DNA from: DAOTTX01 sp034437515
GTDB taxonomy: Bacteria > Chloroflexota > Anaerolineae > Aggregatilineales > Phototrophicaceae
Length of the DNA: 57,151 nt
Direction of reading: 5' to 3'
Assembly (NCBI GenBank): GCA_034437515.1
Contig: DAOTTX010000425.1
Coordinates: forward strand, 1-57,151
The notes beneath the pieces were generated by a model. That model made no database searches. It was not told where the DNA came from and was given only the letters and a program-made list of their open reading frames with translations. Both the position numbers and the translations under genes were made by a program. Numbering within the stretch: position 1 is the stretch's first letter; each line of letters starts with the position of its first letter. Shown piece after piece: positions 1 through 8,218 of this stretch.

Positions 1-79
1 GAAAACAGCTCATAAAAGCGATTTCATGTATAGGATTATGGCATTAGCGTCCAATTTCAGCGAAAAATCGTAACATTTT

Positions 80-443
80 ATGCCCACCACAGAATCCGTT
101 AGAACCAGGAACGTTACATCCCTGATGTGGCGTTTATCAGCTATGAGCGCCAAAAGCAATTAGACTACAATGACGGCTATGTGCCCCAGGCCCTGACCTC
201 GCCGTCGAGGAGCTTTCGCCGGGGAACACGGACGAGGCTATTGCGGTGAAAATCGCAACTTATCTCGCTGCCGGGACAATGGTCTGGGTATTGAACCCAA
301 CCACACGAACGGTAAGGGTGTTCAAACCTGGGCAACCCGTACAAACGCTCACGACAGACGATCACCTCGACGGTGGCGAATTACTTCCTGGATTTTCTGC
401 GTCTATTGCGAAGATGTTCCCCGCAGAAGATCAAGATCAGTAA
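80..443 (+). pseudogene. Decayed Uma2-family (DUF820) nuclease gene
   Basis: This is the remnant of a Uma2-family protein, a PD-(D/E)XK nuclease-like family common in cyanobacteria and Chloroflexota. Family hallmarks are readable only by changing frame. RYIPDVAFISYER starts near 112. LAVEELSPGN lies near 198-227 and KIATYLAAG near 248, and the tail runs LDGGELLPGF to a TAA at 441-443. A one-base deletion near 111-114 separates an upstream stretch starting at ATG 80 from the IPDVAF block. A second near 190-193, in a run of C, separates IPDVAF from LAVEELSP. The usual N-terminal 70 or so residues are missing. The presumed catalytic Asp (PDV), Glu (VEEL) and Lys (KIA) are all still encoded, so decay looks recent. 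A sequencing indel in the C run cannot be excluded for the second shift. Confidence 0.75.
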
Positions 444-515
444 ACGCCTGATAGCGCGTAATGTCTTTGTATCTGTCCGCGTCTGTATGGTGACAGTATG
501 AAGGAACAGCAACCA

Positions 516-1610
516 ATGACGACCCCAACTGAAACAACGACGACAAACAACCATTTCGAGATCGGCCTGTACTCGTTCGCCGAACTCACCGCTGACCCCG
601 CCACCGGGCATAAAATTAGCCCGGCGGAGCGTATCAGCAATCTGCTCGAAGAGATCGAATTGGCGGATCAGGTTGGGCTGGATGTTTTCGGCCTCGGTGA
701 GCATCACCGTGAGGAGTTTGTCTCATCCGCACCGGATGTCATTCTCGCGGCGGCGGCAACCCGCGCAAAGAACATCCGCTTGAGCAGCGCGGTGACCGTA
801 CTGAGTTCTGACGACCCGGTGCGCGTGTTCCAGCGGTTCGCCAGCCTCGATCTGGTTTCCGGTGGACGCGCCGAGATCATCGCCGGACGCGGCTCGTTCA
901 TCGAGTCTTTTCCGTTGTTCGGCTATGACCTGAGCGACTACAATGAACTGTTCACCGAAAAGCTCGATTTACTGCTGAAATTGCGCCAAAACGAGCGGGT
1001 CAACTGGCGTGGACGCCACCGTGCCGCACTCGACGGTGTCAGCGTGTATCCGCGCCCGGTGCAAGAGCCGCTGCCGGTATGGGTTGGTGTCGGCGGCACA
1101 CCGGAGTCAGTGGTACGGGCGGCCAGTCGCGGCCTACCGATGGCACTGGCGATCATCGGCGGGATGCCGGAACGCTTCGCCCCGCTTGCAGACCTTTACC
1201 GCCGCGCCGCTCGTGAGGCCGGTCACGAACCGGAGCAACTCCCACTGAGCATCAATTCACACGGATTCATCGCAGACACGCAGCAACAAGCCATTGACGA
1301 GTCCTTCCCATCGGTCAAGGTGGTGATGGACAAGATCGGACGTGAGCGCGGCTGGCCCCCAATGCGGCGCGACCAGTACGAAGCCTCAGCGACCCTGCGC
1401 GGTGCGAACTTCGTCGGCGCACCGGATGACATCATCGAAAAGATTCTGTTCCAGCATGAGATCTTCGGTCATCAACGCCTGCTGTTGCAACTGAGCGTGG
1501 GCAGCATCCCGCACGAGAAGATCATGCACGCCATCGAGTTACTCGGCACGAAGGTCGCACCGGTCGTGCGTGAGGAAATTGCCCGGCGCGTTGCCACAGC
1601 AGACGCATAG
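516..1610 (+). CDS. LLM-class flavin-dependent oxidoreductase (luciferase-like)
   Basis: A 364-residue member of the bacterial luciferase-like monooxygenase superfamily, cytosolic TIM-barrel enzymes that use FMN or F420. It opens with EIGLYSFAEL and shows the family pattern LADQVGLDVFGLGEHH about 60 residues in. A block RAEIIAGRGSF follows, then a PLPVWVGVGGTPESV region typical of the subgroup near MsnO8. The substrate cannot be told from sequence. I chose ATG 516 over the in-frame ATG 498 because AAGGA at 500-504 sits 11 nt before 516, whereas nothing like a Shine-Dalgarno precedes 498. It stands alone between the Uma2 remnant and the heme operon, with about 310 bp before the next gene, so co-transcription with heme genes is doubtful. 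Family assignment is firm. Confidence 0.85.
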   Translation: MTTPTETTTTNNHFEIGLYSFAELTADPATGHKISPAERISNLLEEIELADQVGLDVFGLGEHHREEFVSSAPDVILAAAATRAKNIRLSSAVTVLSSDDPVRVFQRFASLDLVSGGRAEIIAGRGSFIESFPLFGYDLSDYNELFTEKLDLLLKLRQNERVNWRGRHRAALDGVSVYPRPVQEPLPVWVGVGGTPESVVRAASRGLPMALAIIGGMPERFAPLADLYRRAAREAGHEPEQLPLSINSHGFIADTQQQAIDESFPSVKVVMDKIGRERGWPPMRRDQYEASATLRGANFVGAPDDIIEKILFQHEIFGHQRLLLQLSVGSIPHEKIMHAIELLGTKVAPVVREEIARRVATADA

Positions 1611-1922
1611 ATATTCGGCGTGGGTGTCCGACTTTGGACATCCACTTAACCTGCATCCTCCGTATATTCCGTCTACGCACCGGAGGCGCTAACCCGTCCT
1701 CGACCTCGCCGCGTGGCACGATGCTAAGTATTATCAACGATATTCACATGATACAATAAATGTGCAAGTCATTTATCTATTTGTCATCAGAGAACTAACC
1801 TCCTAGTAGAAAAATTAAAATCTTCGTGCGATTTGTCACAAAACGTTGCAATATCTTGAAATATCCTGTACTTTTATATAGATTTACACAGGTTTTTGCA
1901 AAGTAAAGTACAGGTTTAACGT
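1611..1922 (+). promoter_or_regulatory. AT-rich leader/promoter region of the heme operon
   Basis: The 312-bp gap is much more AT-rich than its surroundings after about 1740. A sigma70-like candidate is TTGAAA at 1856-1861 with TATAGA (1877-1882, 15 bp) or TAGATT (1879-1884, 17 bp) as -10. A perfect 10-bp inverted repeat flanks it: CCTGTACTTT at 1865-1874 and AAAGTACAGG at 1905-1914. The right arm contains the AGG that serves as ribosome binding site for the ATG at 1923. No coding sequence was seen. The promoter call is only a consensus match; the repeat is directly visible. Confidence 0.45.
1865..1914. repeat. 10-bp perfect inverted repeat before hemQ
   Basis: CCTGTACTTT (1865-1874) and its exact reverse complement AAAGTACAGG (1905-1914) are separated by 30 bp and end 8 bp before the hemQ start codon. 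It could be a pair of operator half-sites spanning the predicted -10 region. If transcription starts further upstream, it could instead be an RNA stem hiding the ribosome binding site in its right arm. Confidence 0.6.
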
Positions 1923-3038
1923 ATGGGCAAACCATCATTTCTCTCCAACCAACCAAAGCCGCCACCTGCACCCGCAGATCGCGGCAAGCAGTTGACCAAA
2001 CGCCAGTATGTGCGTTTTGCGTTCTATAAGGTAGACCCGGCCTGGCGGCGCTTACCCGCCGACGAGCAAGCCGAGCAAAAGCAAGAACTCGCTGAGGTGA
2101 TTCGCGGCTTCAACCGCCGGATGTTGCTACGTCCCTACAGTTTGATGGGCACCCGCGCCGACTCCGAGTTGATGTTGTGGCAAATTGCCGAAAACCCACT
2201 GCCCTTTCAGGATTTGTCGGCGGCGATTGCGCGCACACAAATGGGATCGTATCTACAAATTGTGTACTCGTACTTCTCACAGACCAAACGCTCGATCTAT
2301 CAAATCCGTGACGGCGGCCCGGACGATTCCGAGGAACGTCTGGTGATTGACCCATCCGAGGCGAAATATCTGTTTATGTACCCATTCATCAAAACACGAG
2401 ATTGGTATCAGATGTCACTTGCGGCCCGGCAGGGGGTGATGGACGAACATATTCAGGTGGGACGTAAATACCCGTCTATCCGCTTGAACACGACCTACAG
2501 CTTCGGCATCGATGATTACGAGTTCATCCTGGCTTTCGAGACAGACGAACCTTCGGATTTTCTCGATCTGGTGCAGGATTTACGCGAGACAGAATCCAGT
2601 CGGTACACCTTGCAGGATACACCGCTGTTCACCTGCATCAACATGCGCCTGGAAGAAGCCCTTGACGCGCTGGGTGGCCCGGCGATTGCCCAACCGACCC
2701 AACCCGGTGAGGAACGCGAAGTCTGGATCGACGTGTGCCCGCTGGACGACCTCGCCCCCGGCGAGACGAAAGTCGTCTATCTGGAAGGCAAACAGGTCGG
2801 CCTGTTCAACGTGAACGGCGAACTCTACGCCATCAACAACCGCTGCACACACGCCCGCGGCCCGCTCACCGAAGGCCAGATGGACGCTCACGAATGCAGC
2901 GTGGTCTGTCCCTGGCACTACGCCAAATTTGACCTGAAAACGGGTGACGCCATCGACGGTATTGCCAACAAAGGCGTCGAGACGTATCAGGTCGAAGTAC
3001 GTGACGGTATGGTCTACGTCGGTACGAAGATCGGTTAG
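1923..3038 (+). CDS. hemQ: Coproheme decarboxylase fused to a Rieske [2Fe-2S] domain
   Basis: A 371-residue two-domain protein. Residues about 25-245 are a chlorite-dismutase-fold HemQ/ChdC domain, which turns coproheme III into heme b by two peroxide-dependent decarboxylations. Y153-P-F-I-K157 matches the catalytic Tyr and Lys spacing of ChdC, and H176 lies in an EHIQVGRKY block where the proximal heme His is expected. Residues about 265-370 are a Rieske domain with C308-T-H310 and C329-P-W-H332, the full set of cluster ligands; C325 is an extra Cys. The N-terminal 20 residues are Pro-rich with no signal peptide. The gene opens the heme operon and is followed by ferrochelatase, as expected for the coproporphyrin route. 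Usual ChdC is about 250 residues without a Rieske part, so the fusion is the unusual feature. The Rieske role (electron supply, redox sensing or assembly) is unknown. Confidence 0.93.
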   Translation: MGKPSFLSNQPKPPPAPADRGKQLTKRQYVRFAFYKVDPAWRRLPADEQAEQKQELAEVIRGFNRRMLLRPYSLMGTRADSELMLWQIAENPLPFQDLSAAIARTQMGSYLQIVYSYFSQTKRSIYQIRDGGPDDSEERLVIDPSEAKYLFMYPFIKTRDWYQMSLAARQGVMDEHIQVGRKYPSIRLNTTYSFGIDDYEFILAFETDEPSDFLDLVQDLRETESSRYTLQDTPLFTCINMRLEEALDALGGPAIAQPTQPGEEREVWIDVCPLDDLAPGETKVVYLEGKQVGLFNVNGELYAINNRCTHARGPLTEGQMDAHECSVVCPWHYAKFDLKTGDAIDGIANKGVETYQVEVRDGMVYVGTKIG

Positions 3039-3160
3039 TTGTTAGCATGGTGTTCTGACCTCAGTGTGAGCCTACCCAGGGCGACCACACCGGGTCACGT
3101 CTACTAAAAACTAATCGCCAAAGACTGAGAAATAAACGCTAGCAAAACGAGGAAAAGACG

Positions 3161-4255
3161 ATGAGTATAAAAGGTGCGCAGTCACCTGATGCGCCGCGCT
3201 ATGACGACGCCGCGCACGACTACGATGCAATTCTGGTGATGTCCTTCGGTGGGCCAGAAGGCCCCGACGAGGTTATGCCCTTTCTCGAAAATGTGACACG
3301 CGGACGCAATATCCCCCGCGAACGCCTGTTGGAAGTCTCCGAGCATTACCAGCATTTCGGCGGTGTCAGTCCCATCAATGCACAGAACCGCGCCTTGATC
3401 GCCGCGCTGGAAGCAGAACTCGAAGCCAATGGCCCCGACCTGCCGGTCTATTTTGGCAACCGCAACTGGCACCCGATGATCGAGGACACCGTGCGCCAGA
3501 TGCGAGACGACGGCGTCAAACGGGCGGTTGCCTTCTTCACCTCCGGGTTTAGCTGCTATTCCGGTTGCCGCCAATACCGCGAGGACATCATGCGGGCGCA
3601 GGCGGCGGTCGGCGAAGGCGCACCGGAGTTCGACAAGATCCGCGTGTTTTATAATCACCCCGGCTTCATCCAGCCTAACGTAGAAAATCTACAAAATGCA
3701 CTGGAGCAGTTCCCGGCAGACCGTCGTGACGATGTTTTCGTCGCCTTCACCGCGCACAGCATCCCGATGGGCATGGCGAACCACAGCGACTACGAAGTTC
3801 AGCTTAACGAGACCGTCCGCATCATCGCGGAATTGGTCGGCGTCAAACATTACAAACTGGTGTATCAAAGCCGCAGCGGGCCGCCACAAATGCCCTGGCT
3901 GGAACCGGACGTCCTCGACTTTATGGACGACTTACACGAACAGGATTTCAACGATCTGGTGATTATGCCGATTGGCTTCGTGTCCGATCATATGGAAGTG
4001 ATGTTCGATCTGGATACCGAAGCGGTTGAGAAGGCCGAAGAACTCGGTATGACGATGGTTCGTGCGGCGACGGTCGGCACAGATGATGGCTTCGTCAAGA
4101 TGATCCGTGACTTGATCGTCGAGCGGATGACCGCCAACCCGGAGCGCCCCGCCCTCGGTGAGCGCGGCCCTAATCATGACATCTGCCCGGTGGGTTGCTG
4201 CCTGTTAGGGTCACGTCGCCCGGCAAAGACCAGCGAAGAAACGGCAACATCCTAA
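3161..4255 (+). CDS. hemH: Ferrochelatase (coproporphyrin ferrochelatase, CpfC type)
   Basis: A 364-residue ferrochelatase that inserts Fe2+ into a porphyrin. In this context the substrate is likely coproporphyrin III, giving coproheme for HemQ. The core shows VMSFGGPEGP near residue 26, the catalytic His in TAHSIP (H199), and the Glu of VSDHMEV (E279), all diagnostic. The C-terminus ends with a cysteine cluster C342-P-V-G-C346-C347, and there are internal C132 and C136 in SGFSCYSGC. This arrangement (one internal plus three C-terminal Cys) resembles the [2Fe-2S] ferrochelatases of actinobacteria, so a cluster is plausible but not proven. GAGGA precedes ATG 3161 at good spacing. About 120 bp separate it from hemQ, and hemA follows after 12 bp. 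Confidence 0.94.
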   Translation: MSIKGAQSPDAPRYDDAAHDYDAILVMSFGGPEGPDEVMPFLENVTRGRNIPRERLLEVSEHYQHFGGVSPINAQNRALIAALEAELEANGPDLPVYFGNRNWHPMIEDTVRQMRDDGVKRAVAFFTSGFSCYSGCRQYREDIMRAQAAVGEGAPEFDKIRVFYNHPGFIQPNVENLQNALEQFPADRRDDVFVAFTAHSIPMGMANHSDYEVQLNETVRIIAELVGVKHYKLVYQSRSGPPQMPWLEPDVLDFMDDLHEQDFNDLVIMPIGFVSDHMEVMFDLDTEAVEKAEELGMTMVRAATVGTDDGFVKMIRDLIVERMTANPERPALGERGPNHDICPVGCCLLGSRRPAKTSEETATS

Positions 4256-4267
4256 AGAGGACAAAAC

Positions 4268-5533
4268 GTGAGTATTCTTCTCGTCGGTTTAAACCATCGT
4301 ACCGCGCCTGTCGAACTACGCGAACAGGTGTACTTCGACGAAAACTGCATCTACCCCACCTTGAACGCTCTGCTCGAACAGGTGACGACCGCCACCGAGA
4401 TGGTGGTCGTTTCCACCTGTAACCGGGTGGAAGTCTACGCGGTGGTGCAGGATGTGCTGCGGGCCGAGCACGACATCATGACTTATCTCAGCAGCCATGC
4501 ACAGGCCGATGACCTGCGTACCCATCTCTACACCAAGCAGGATCGCCACGCGGTAACGCATCTGTTGCGGGTGGCCTGCGGGCTGGATTCGATGATTCTC
4601 GGCGAAGCACAGATCCTCGGTCAGGTCGGGACGGCGTTACAGACCGCACGGCAAGCCAGGACGTGTGGCTCCACGCTCGACCGATTGTTCACATCCGCGC
4701 TGCATACGGGCAAACGCGCCCGCACGGAGACGACCATCGACCAGCGCAGCATCTCAGTCAGTCATGCGGCGGCGCAGTGTGTCGGCGCAAATCAGGATGT
4801 ACTGCTAATCGGCGCGGGTGAGATGGCAGTGCTGGCAGCCCACGCCCTCGATGACAGCGGCGTTGCGGATTTTCGCATCGTCAACCGCACGACCAAGCAC
4901 GCCGAAAAACTGGCGACGCAGGTCAACGCGCGAGCCTACGGATGGAGCGAGTTATGGTCACTACTCGCGACCGTCGATGTCGCCATCACCGCGACCGGCG
5001 CACCTCACACCATCTTGCAGACCAGCGACCTTGCAAACGTGATGCGAGTGCGCGAAGGCCGCCCACTGACGCTGATCGATGTCGCCGTGCCGCGTGATAT
5101 TGAACACACTGCTAATGAGATCGCGGGCGTTTTGTGCTATGACATCGACGATTTAAAGCAAGTGGTGGACGAAAATCTGTCCTCCCGGCAAGCCTGCATC
5201 CCACAGGTAGAAGCGATCATCTGCGCAGAAGAGCAGAAGTATCACCAATGGCTCAAAAGTCGAGCGATCACCCCGTTGATCATCGATTTGCGACGCAAAG
5301 TGCGCGATGTCGCCCAATTGGAAACACAACTCGCGCTCAACCGGCTCAGTCATCTCGATAAGGACGATCAGGCCATCATTAACCAGATGGTACACCGGAT
5401 TGTGAACAAGGTACTGCACCCACCGACTGCGAACCTTCGCCAACGAGCGGCGACGGAAGAACTGGATGGCTACGCACGGATCGTGCGTGAATTGTTCGAC
5501 CTCGAACAGAAAGAAGACATCACGCATGTCTGA
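4268..5533 (+). CDS. hemA: Glutamyl-tRNA reductase
   Basis: A 421-residue enzyme that reduces glutamyl-tRNA to glutamate-1-semialdehyde with NADPH, the first committed step of C5 tetrapyrrole synthesis. It begins SILLVGLNHRTAPVELRE. The nucleophilic Cys is C51 in VVSTCNRVEVYAV. A GLDSMILGEAQILGQV block follows near residue 105. A Rossmann NADPH site VLLIGAGEMA lies near 177, and a helical dimerisation domain covers about 320-415. Length is normal. The start is GTG 4268, with AAAGAGGA about 7 nt upstream; no ATG fits better. It overlaps hemC by 8 nt, so the two are translationally coupled. Confidence 0.96.
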   Translation: MSILLVGLNHRTAPVELREQVYFDENCIYPTLNALLEQVTTATEMVVVSTCNRVEVYAVVQDVLRAEHDIMTYLSSHAQADDLRTHLYTKQDRHAVTHLLRVACGLDSMILGEAQILGQVGTALQTARQARTCGSTLDRLFTSALHTGKRARTETTIDQRSISVSHAAAQCVGANQDVLLIGAGEMAVLAAHALDDSGVADFRIVNRTTKHAEKLATQVNARAYGWSELWSLLATVDVAITATGAPHTILQTSDLANVMRVREGRPLTLIDVAVPRDIEHTANEIAGVLCYDIDDLKQVVDENLSSRQACIPQVEAIICAEEQKYHQWLKSRAITPLIIDLRRKVRDVAQLETQLALNRLSHLDKDDQAIINQMVHRIVNKVLHPPTANLRQRAATEELDGYARIVRELFDLEQKEDITHV

Positions 5534-6446
5534 GCAAATACGAATCGGTACTCGTGGCTCGAAGCTGGCGTTATGGCAGGCCAATCACATCACCAATCTG
5601 CTGCGCGAGACACACCCCGGCATCGCCATTGATACACACGTCATCAGCACCAAAGGTGATGAGATCCTTGACAAGCCGCTGCCCGCAATTGGCGGTAAAG
5701 GGTTGTTCACCGCGGCGCTGGAGGACGCACTGCGTGACGGTCGCGTTGACTGCGCCGTCCACAGCCTGAAAGACTTACCGACCGAGAACGCCGCCGGCTT
5801 GACGGTCGGAGCTATCCCACCACGCGGCCCGGTCGGTGACGTATTGGTCAGCCGCGCCGGGGAAACACTCGACGCGCTCCCTGCTGGCGCGACGGTCGGC
5901 ACCAGCAGCCGCCGCCGTGCCGCCCAACTCAACGCCTACCGTGCCGATCTCGACGTGATCGACGTTCGCGGCAACGTGCCCACACGCATCCAAAAGTGCC
6001 TCGACCCCACCGGCCTCTATGATGCCATCGTGCTGGCGCAGGCCGGTGTGATGCGCCTCGACCTGCACAATCGCGTCAGCGAGACGCTACCCTTCGACGT
6101 GATGCTCCCCGCGCCGGGACAGGGGGCGATCGGTGTGCAGTGCCGTGCAGATGACAATCGCTTTACACCACTGACCGACCCACAAACACAACTCGCGGTG
6201 ACGGCTGAACGTGCGTTCCTGAACACGCTCGGCGGCGGTTGTGCGGTGCCGGTAGCGGCCTACGCCCGGATAGAGGCCGATCAGCTACACCTGCACGGGC
6301 GCGTCATCAGCGTGGACGGCACGCAGATCATCGACCTCAAACAGACCACCACCGCGACGTTAGAAGCCGCCCGCACACTCGGTAAGCGCATGGCATCCGA
6401 TATGCTGGCACAGGGCGCGGATACTATTCTGGCAGCGGTGCGATGA
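5526..6446 (+). CDS. hemC: Hydroxymethylbilane synthase (porphobilinogen deaminase)
   Basis: A 306-residue enzyme that polymerises four porphobilinogens into hydroxymethylbilane in the cytosol. Visible hallmarks are IRIGTRGSKLALWQA at the N-terminus, the catalytic Asp in HSLKDLPT (D83), GTSSRRRAAQL, and LGGGCAVPVAA. In the last, C239 is the attachment site of the dipyrromethane cofactor. ATG 5526 was chosen although the frame is open upstream to 5466, because homology starts right at MSEQIRIGTRG. It overlaps the hemA stop by 8 nt. Its own stop overlaps the hemD start as ATGA, the tightest coupling in the operon. Length is normal for the family. Confidence 0.96.
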   Translation: MSEQIRIGTRGSKLALWQANHITNLLRETHPGIAIDTHVISTKGDEILDKPLPAIGGKGLFTAALEDALRDGRVDCAVHSLKDLPTENAAGLTVGAIPPRGPVGDVLVSRAGETLDALPAGATVGTSSRRRAAQLNAYRADLDVIDVRGNVPTRIQKCLDPTGLYDAIVLAQAGVMRLDLHNRVSETLPFDVMLPAPGQGAIGVQCRADDNRFTPLTDPQTQLAVTAERAFLNTLGGGCAVPVAAYARIEADQLHLHGRVISVDGTQIIDLKQTTTATLEAARTLGKRMASDMLAQGADTILAAVR

Positions 6447-7150
6447 AGCATGTACTGGTCACTCGTGCGCCACATCAGGCCGGTGCGCTGGTGACGATGT
6501 TACGTCGAAAGGGCGTGCAACCCGTGTGCTACCCATGCATTGAGATCGTCCCGCCAGCGGATACGTCCGCGCTCGAAAGCGCCTTACGTAACTGGTTCGA
6601 CTGGCTGCTGCTGACCAGTAGCAACACCGTTCACGCGCTGGCGGCGCGGTCTGACGAATTAAAGGTCAGGCGAGTGGCGGCGGTCGGCCCGAAGACGGCA
6701 GCACAAGCAGAAACGCGGCTCGGCTTGACGGTCGCCCATGTCCCCGGTGAACATACCGCTGATGCGCTGGCGGCTTCGCTGCCGGTTATGCCGGGTATGC
6801 GGGTGCTACTGCCACAATCCGCACGCGCCGATAATACGCTGGCACACGCCCTGAGCGCACGCGGCGCTGAGGTCTGCATCGTGACGGCCTACGAAAACGT
6901 GATCGGCACCGGCGGCGACCCACTGCCCGACCGCATCGACGCGCTCACGTTCACCAGCGCCTCAACGGTCGAGAACTTCGTCATCCGTTGGGAATACGAA
7001 GGTCGCGCACCGATTTACAATTGTCCGGCGTTGTGCATCGGCCCCAGCACGGCGGCGACAGCGCATGACTGCGGCTTCCAGCAGGTGCGCGTGCCGGAAA
7101 CTTACACCTTAGAAGCAATGGTTGAACGATTAATGAAAGTGATTGATTGA
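6443..7150 (+). CDS. hemD: Uroporphyrinogen-III synthase
   Basis: A 235-residue enzyme that closes and inverts ring D of hydroxymethylbilane to give uroporphyrinogen III. HemD sequences diverge strongly; here the call rests on several points. VLVTRAPHQAGALVTML is at the start. FDWLLLTSSNTVHAL lies near residue 52 and AVGPKTAAQAE near 79. LTFTSASTVENF lies near 167, followed by CIGPSTAATAHDCGF. Length is typical, and the gene sits between hemC and hemB. ATGA overlap with hemC at 6443-6446 and a one-base TGATG overlap with hemB at 7150 place it firmly in the operon. Confidence 0.92.
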   Translation: MKHVLVTRAPHQAGALVTMLRRKGVQPVCYPCIEIVPPADTSALESALRNWFDWLLLTSSNTVHALAARSDELKVRRVAAVGPKTAAQAETRLGLTVAHVPGEHTADALAASLPVMPGMRVLLPQSARADNTLAHALSARGAEVCIVTAYENVIGTGGDPLPDRIDALTFTSASTVENFVIRWEYEGRAPIYNCPALCIGPSTAATAHDCGFQQVRVPETYTLEAMVERLMKVID

Positions 7151-8181
7151 TGGTAATTGAACGGCAAACGACGACACCAACAGCCCTCCGTCCACGACGA
7201 CTGCGGCGCACCGCAAACCTGCGGCGCATGATGCGCGAGACACAACTCACCCCGGCGGATTTTATCTATCCGTTGTTCGTGCGTTACGGCGAAGGTATCG
7301 AAAAACCGATTAGCTCCATGCCGGGGCAGTCACAACTCAGTGTGGATAAACTGGCGACCGAAGCCCGACATATCAACGCCCTCGGCATCCCGGCGGTGAT
7401 TCTGTTCGGCATCCCCGAAGTCAAAGACGCTTGCGGCAGCGAAAACTACAACCCCGATGGTGTGGTGCCGCGTGCGATCCGGGCGATCAAAGAGGCCGCG
7501 CCGGAACTCGTCGTGATCTCCGATATGTGCTTCTGCGAATACACCGATCATGGGCATTGCGGCATCATCAACACACCGGAAAGCGGACATTACAGCCCCG
7601 ACCTACCGGCGGGTTATCTGCTCAACGACCCGACACTTGACCTGCTGCGGCAAGCGTCAGCCGTCCACGCCGAGGCCGGTGCAGACATCATCGCGCCGTC
7701 GGGGATGATCGACGGCATGGTCGGCGCGATCCGCGATGGATTGGACGCACACGGTCATAGTCACGTCAGCGTGATGAGCTACGCGGCGAAGTATGCCAGC
7801 GGTTTCTACGGCCCCTTCCGTGACGCCGCCGAGAGTCCGCCGCAGTTCGGTGATCGCAGCCAATACCAGATGGACCCGGCGAATCGGCGCGAGGCGCGGA
7901 AAGAGATTGCGCTAGATGTCGCTGAAGGCGCGGATATGCTGATGGTCAAACCGGCGCTGCCTTACCTCGATGTGCTGCGTGATCTACGCGAGAGCTATGA
8001 TCTGCCGACCGCCGCTTATCAGGTCAGCGGGGAATACGCGATGATGCACGCGGCAGCGGCGAAGGGCTGGCTCGACCTGGAACGGGTCGCGCTGGAAAGT
8101 CTGCTGAGCATCAAACGAGCGGGGGCAGATATGATCGTGACCTATTTTGCGAAGGACGCCGTTACATGGTTAGGCTCCTGA
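7150..8181 (+). CDS. hemB: Delta-aminolevulinic acid dehydratase (porphobilinogen synthase)
   Basis: A 343-residue TIM-barrel enzyme that condenses two 5-aminolevulinates to porphobilinogen. The start is MVIERQ at ATG 7150, overlapping the hemD stop; a TTG at 7147 is also in frame but less likely. DMCFCEYTDHGHCG contains C127, C129 and C137, the three-Cys zinc site of Zn-dependent enzymes. K214 in SYAAKYASGFYGPFRDA and the Schiff-base lysine K267 in MLMVKPALPYLD are in place. Length is normal (family about 325-345). About 37 bp separate it from the histidine phosphatase gene. Confidence 0.96.
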   Translation: MVIERQTTTPTALRPRRLRRTANLRRMMRETQLTPADFIYPLFVRYGEGIEKPISSMPGQSQLSVDKLATEARHINALGIPAVILFGIPEVKDACGSENYNPDGVVPRAIRAIKEAAPELVVISDMCFCEYTDHGHCGIINTPESGHYSPDLPAGYLLNDPTLDLLRQASAVHAEAGADIIAPSGMIDGMVGAIRDGLDAHGHSHVSVMSYAAKYASGFYGPFRDAAESPPQFGDRSQYQMDPANRREARKEIALDVAEGADMLMVKPALPYLDVLRDLRESYDLPTAAYQVSGEYAMMHAAAAKGWLDLERVALESLLSIKRAGADMIVTYFAKDAVTWLGS

Positions 8182-8218
8182 TCTCGCATACGTCGCATGC
8201 GATACGGAGGATTCCACC

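Noticed and set aside
516..1610. Possible lux-type bioluminescence system
   Set aside because: Only a single LLM-family gene is present, with no LuxB partner, fatty-acid reductase or aldehyde genes nearby.
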